Position numbers and translations under genes: made by a program
Part shown: piece by piece, positions 8,068-11,125 of the stretch
Position numbering within the stretch: the first letter of the stretch is position 1
Layout: the number at the start of each line of letters is the position of its first letter
The notes under the pieces: model-generated
Seen by the model: the letters and a program-made list of their open reading frames with translations, nothing else
Database searches by the model: none
Told to the model about the DNA's origin: nothing
Origin: Euperipatoides rowelli
Taxonomy: Eukaryota; Onychophora; Udeonychophora; Euonychophora; Peripatopsidae
Direction: 5' to 3' (one strand)
NCBI GenBank assembly: GCA_003024985.2
Contig: PXIH01S0020718.1
Length of the DNA: 11,125 nucleotides

Positions 8068-8542
8068 CAATATCTTGACTTCAGTAAAGACTTTATTATA
8101 AAGACTGATGCCAGTGGTATTGGAGTGGGAGCTGTGTTGGAGCAGGACAGTCAAGGCATGATGCATCAGAAACTTGAATCAGGCTGAGAAATGTTATTCT
8201 GCTATTGAAAGAGAGGCATTAGCAATAGTTTATGCCCTTGCCCAGTTCAATCATCTCACCTACAGTTGCTGAATATTACACCAGACAGACCATCTATCTC
8301 TCACTTACATATCCAAAATTAAAGACACTAATCTATGTCTTGTGAGGTGGTTACTACAAGTCCAAGATCACAACACATTAATTGAACACCAACCAGGCAA
8401 ATTCAACTTTGTGGCTGACTTGTTGTCATGGTCCCATAGTAAGGAGATTCCATCAAGTGTTATAGCTGCAAGTCAACTTCAGAGCACCATAACCACCNAA
8501 CTTATTTGTGAGGAACATTCCAGGGATGAGTGGTGTATTTAG
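8068..8542 (+). pseudogene. pol: RNase H domain of pol, degenerate
   Basis: This domain would degrade the RNA strand of the RNA-DNA hybrid. It opens in frame +1 with IIKTDASGIGVGAVLEQ; the first catalytic Asp is at 8107-8109. A deletion of about 20 bases near 8160-8168 removes the conserved stretch before RNLNQAEKCYSAIEREALAI and moves the frame to +2. Frame +2 then runs to TAG at 8540-8542 with a single TGA at 8270-8272. The remaining acidic positions are still present: Glu at 8213-8215, Asp in TDHLSL at 8288-8290, and Asp in FVADLLS at 8417-8419. So all four metal-binding residues survive although the chain is broken. Confidence 0.95.
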
Positions 8543-9739
8543 ATGTTTGAGAAGTTGAAGAACTGTAAAGACGAATCAAGTGATTTTATGGAAGACCATG
8601 AAGAGATTTTGCTTTGGAGAGTCATACCTGAAAGACTACATGGATGAAAAAACCACATTGTAACCCTTGCTGCATTATATAATGAATTAAATGCTGCTTA
8701 CCATGATTGAGTATGGGGAGGTCCACTTGTCTACCAACATTACAGCATGGAAACTTAGGTTGCTGTTCACATGGGATAATATGAGAAGAGATGTGCANAA
8801 GTTCATCGAGTCATGTGACATATGGCAGAAAAGTAGAGTAATCAGGAGGCATGTGCCATTTCAACCTGTCAAACCCCCTAGAACTCCCATGGAGAGGATA
8901 TTGGTTGATCTGCTAGGTCCCTTTCCCCTGACACCTCAAAGGAATAAATACATAGTTGTTTGGGTTGACCATTTAAGTTGTATAACTTTTGCCTCACCTA
9001 TAAGGAACATTGATGCTGAAACCATAGCCAATGATTATGTTAACAACATATTAACTAAATATGGTGCATCTGTTGAAATAATATCTGATCATGGCGGTCA
9101 GTTTACTGGAAATATGATGAAGGATGTCATGTGTCATTGGGTATAAAGGGCATTTATACAACTCCCTATAATCCCTNGTCCAATGGTGTGAGTGAGAGAG
9201 TTAATTCCAAGATTTTAAGTGTAATTTATAAAATCTGTAATGAACAGTTCTCCAAGTGGGATAGATATTTGACGTATGTTATACAGAGCCTTAATAATTC
9301 TGTCCACAAAAGCACTGGGAAAAGTCCCTTCATCATATTCCACAGATTCAACCAGATTAACCCTAAAGTACCCATCATTGAAAATAATGATGATGATGAA
9401 TTCTGTTGATATGACATCATAGCCAGAATGTATGAAGGCATGGAGGAAGCTAGAGATAGAGTGAAGGAGTGCCTCACTGAATCTTCCAAAGTAAACTGTG
9501 AGCCGAGAAATAGACTGGTGAAATTGACAGAATTTCAACCAGAAAATCAAGTGTTGTGCCTGGGCCCCACTAGCTAGGCCGGAAAGAATCGGAAACTTAA
9601 GCCACAATACAAGAGACCTTATAGGGTTCTGAGTAGATACAGGATAGTAAACTACCCTATACAGGGCACTAATGGAGGTGTGGTAGAAAGGATGGTTCAT
9701 GAAAATAATTGAAGGGATATTTTCCCAGAGAATGGTTGA
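8543..9739 (+). pseudogene. pol: Integrase domain of pol with GPY/F-like tail, degenerate
   Basis: Integrase would insert element cDNA into the chromosome. The HHCC zinc-binding domain has its first His at 8702-8704 (frame +2) and, after a frame change, the second His at 8724-8726 and the first Cys at 8814-8816 (frame +3). The last Cys position (8823-8825) is TGG, Trp. The catalytic core keeps Asp at 8907-8909 in VDLLGPFP, Asp at 9087-9089 in SDHGGQF and Glu at 9194-9196 in GVSERVN. The distance of 107 bases from second Asp to Glu is one base short of exact D-35-E spacing, matching a single frame change from +3 to +2 near 9131. The tail in frame +2 (stops at 9407, 9575, 9710 and 9737) has LGP near 9557 and KRPYRVLSRY near 9611, a GPY/F-type module with Gly replaced by Arg. 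Confidence 0.96.
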
Positions 9740-11125
9740 ATGACAAATTTAGTGAGGAAGGTAAATGTAACATTGCTTATTGCACCCAAGGGAAGTAATG
9801 TTTGTGTGTATTTGTGTCTTGTACTTAATTGTGTGATTTCAAACCGTGTGTAAATTTATATTTGATTGTTTTTGTAAAGGAGTATCAACCTCTGATCTTT
9901 TATCTCATCATTCTCAAACGGGATAAAGAAGTTAAATTCCTTTAAGGTTATTTGAATGTATTATAGTAAATGGAGTTTCAATTTCCTAAAGTTAATTGAT
10001 AAATCAATTAACCTAATTTTTATTTCAAAGTCATTTAATCTTTATTTTTTTTGTATTTTAATACTATTGACCCACATGAATTGTATTCTGTTAAATCTGT
10101 CAATCAAATTTGTAATAATTTTGTTTATAGTGGAGTTACTGTACATCACTATTATGTTTTATTTATTTATTTCTTATTTACTTTTGCCTGGGTATTTAAT
10201 TTGTATTTTTAAATGTGGATATGAATTAATTTGTTCTAAATTTATTTTGCATGAAATTGTATGAAATTATCTTTTAATTTAATTTTATTTTTGCCATGTG
10301 TCACTTGTAGTTTTGCAATATACTTTATGCTTGCTTATCATTGGTCATACAACAGTATGATGAAGTTGTATAAGATTTTATTTCAATGCTTCATTTTTAT
10401 ACTTGCTAAAAACAAAATGGCTGAGTAGAGGCAAAATCAGTCCCAGAATGCACTGATGCTCTTGTGTGAGGTGGCTTCAATTTTAATCCAAGACATCTCC
10501 TCTACTAAATTTCCTTACTCTATGCGTAATATATGTAAAAAGTGGGGTCTAAAGGTCGGAGGTTTTAAAAATCTCCTGATTAATATAATTAAAACCACTT
10601 GTTTGGCTTTATAGAGAAAGGATGTGAGATTTGAGAAAAAAAATCAAGAATCTAACTCAACTAAAACAAATTATATGGGTGATTTTCTATTTACGTTCCT
10701 ACTGGGATTGTACTCTCTGAAGTGCAGCCAGAGAGGTACCAAATGGCAAGCCTGCTTACTAATCCATCTTGATCTAACATTGTTTATAATAATCGAATGT
10801 TGATTAGATGTATAATGAATATTTTCATATGTCGTATGAACTTTTATCTGTTGATTTACGTGCACTGTTGAGAAGAATTGCGCTCTACGTCACGTACTCG
10901 CCTAAGGAAATAAAATTGAACATTTCAAAATTTTAAACTGAACACCAAATAAATAATATTTGTACACTTATCTAGGTGTAATGATTGTTATTAATTGGAA
11001 ATATGAGACTTTATTAAATTTTTTTAAAATTTTCAAGCATTTAAATTGTTAAAACTATTATAATATATACATTTTTATGGAATATTTAGTACTTTCATTA
11101 CTAAGGTATTTGTTATAGCGTCAGG
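9740..11125. other. AT-rich 3' flank after pol, no gene recognised
   Basis: No env frame, tRNA or host exon was recognised. The part to about 10400 is T-biased like the region upstream of gag and would be where a 3' LTR should lie. AAGGGAAG at 9788-9795 is a weak polypurine-tract candidate, with TG at 9799 three bases further on. A 102-codon hydrophobic frame at 9956-10264 is a product of T-rich sequence. The last 700 bases are more balanced in places and include a 22-bp palindrome at 9991-10012 (upstream of that part) and a CpG-containing patch at 10881-10900. Confidence 0.5.
9991..10012. repeat. 22-bp palindrome GTTAATTGAT-aa-ATCAATTAAC
   Basis: Ten-base arms at 9991-10000 and 10003-10012 are perfectly complementary around a two-base centre. 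In A/T-rich DNA such palindromes arise by chance more often than usual, but a 10-base perfect arm is still the longest tight palindrome I see here. It resembles paired TAAT-type homeodomain sites; that is only a resemblance. Confidence 0.75.

Larger units (their letters stand above)
5386..9739 (+). mobile_element. Degenerate Ty3/Gypsy LTR retrotransposon, internal region
   Basis: Gag, CCHC knuckle, aspartic protease, reverse transcriptase, RNase H, integrase and a GPY/F-like tail occur in this order on the + strand. RT before integrase is the Ty3/Gypsy arrangement; Copia elements have integrase first. The coding span of about 4.35 kb is close to full length for the class, so the copy was probably complete when inserted and decayed afterwards. 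All domains are interrupted by stops or frame changes. No env frame follows integrase. LTRs, primer-binding site and target-site duplication were not identified, so these coordinates are the coding limits and not the true ends. Confidence 0.95.

Noticed and set aside
9215-9700. 161-codon minus-strand ORF, the longest intact frame in the window
   Set aside because: It lies exactly antisense to the integrase core end and C-terminal tail, which have clear homology on the + strand. Its own translation shows no family pattern, so it is a shadow.
9956-10264. 102-codon hydrophobic + strand ORF downstream of integrase, in the position of an env gene
   Set aside because: It is almost entirely Ile, Leu, Phe, Tyr and Ser as expected from translating T-rich DNA, has no signal-peptide/ectodomain/anchor layout, and is much too short for an envelope protein.
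1-11125. CRISPR array, tRNA, rRNA, toxin-antitoxin or bacterial defence system
   Set aside because: No regularly spaced short repeats with unique spacers, no tRNA box motifs and no such protein motifs were seen; the tandem array at 885-1720 has long diverged units and the sequence is eukaryotic in character.

Overview
The window looks like AT-rich, non-coding-dominated DNA from an animal nuclear genome, most likely an invertebrate. That assignment is an inference. It rests on the low GC content, the long poly-T and poly-A tracts, the absence of compact bacterial-style genes, and a Ty3/Gypsy (Metaviridae-type) LTR retrotransposon whose Gag and Pol are of the kind common in metazoans. I cannot name the species. 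No intact host gene was recognised.

Layout: (1) 1-2490 is a repeat block. Two diverged direct copies of a segment of about 0.6 kb (about 251-895 and 1849-2488, offset about 1.6 kb) flank a degenerate AT-rich tandem array (about 885-1720, four units, two of which contain nested 55-bp repeats). The best-conserved part of the 0.6-kb repeat looks like an exon end: a short reading frame running into a strong GTAAGT splice-donor match that is identical in both copies. (2) 2490-3390 is unassigned DNA of more mixed composition with two clear inverted repeats (2527-2546 and 3051-3118) and one unrecognised 65-codon ORF. (3) 3390-5385 is strongly T- (and G-) biased on the + strand, full of poly-T tracts, and lies directly upstream of gag. 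(4) 5386-9739 is the internal region of a Ty3/Gypsy retrotransposon on the + strand, in the order gag (with a CCHC zinc knuckle), protease, reverse transcriptase, RNase H, integrase, GPY/F-like tail. It is a pseudogene throughout, with at least ten frame changes, about ten internal stops and several small deletions. (5) 9740-11125 is AT-rich DNA after pol with no env and no recognisable gene.

The retrotransposon proteins would normally work as one replication cycle: Gag packages the RNA, protease matures the polyprotein, RT/RNase H makes cDNA and integrase inserts it. Here the protease DTG motif, the RT YxDD motif, one zinc-knuckle Cys and one integrase zinc-finger Cys are all substituted, so the copy cannot be autonomous. 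The integrase D,D,E triad and its spacing can still be read. I could not find a matching pair of LTRs by eye, so the outer boundaries of the element are unknown. I see no CRISPR array, tRNA, rRNA or novel multi-gene system. The parts most worth a second look are the duplicated exon-like repeat with its internal array, the nested inverted repeat at 3051-3118, and the placement of the isolated N bases in pol.
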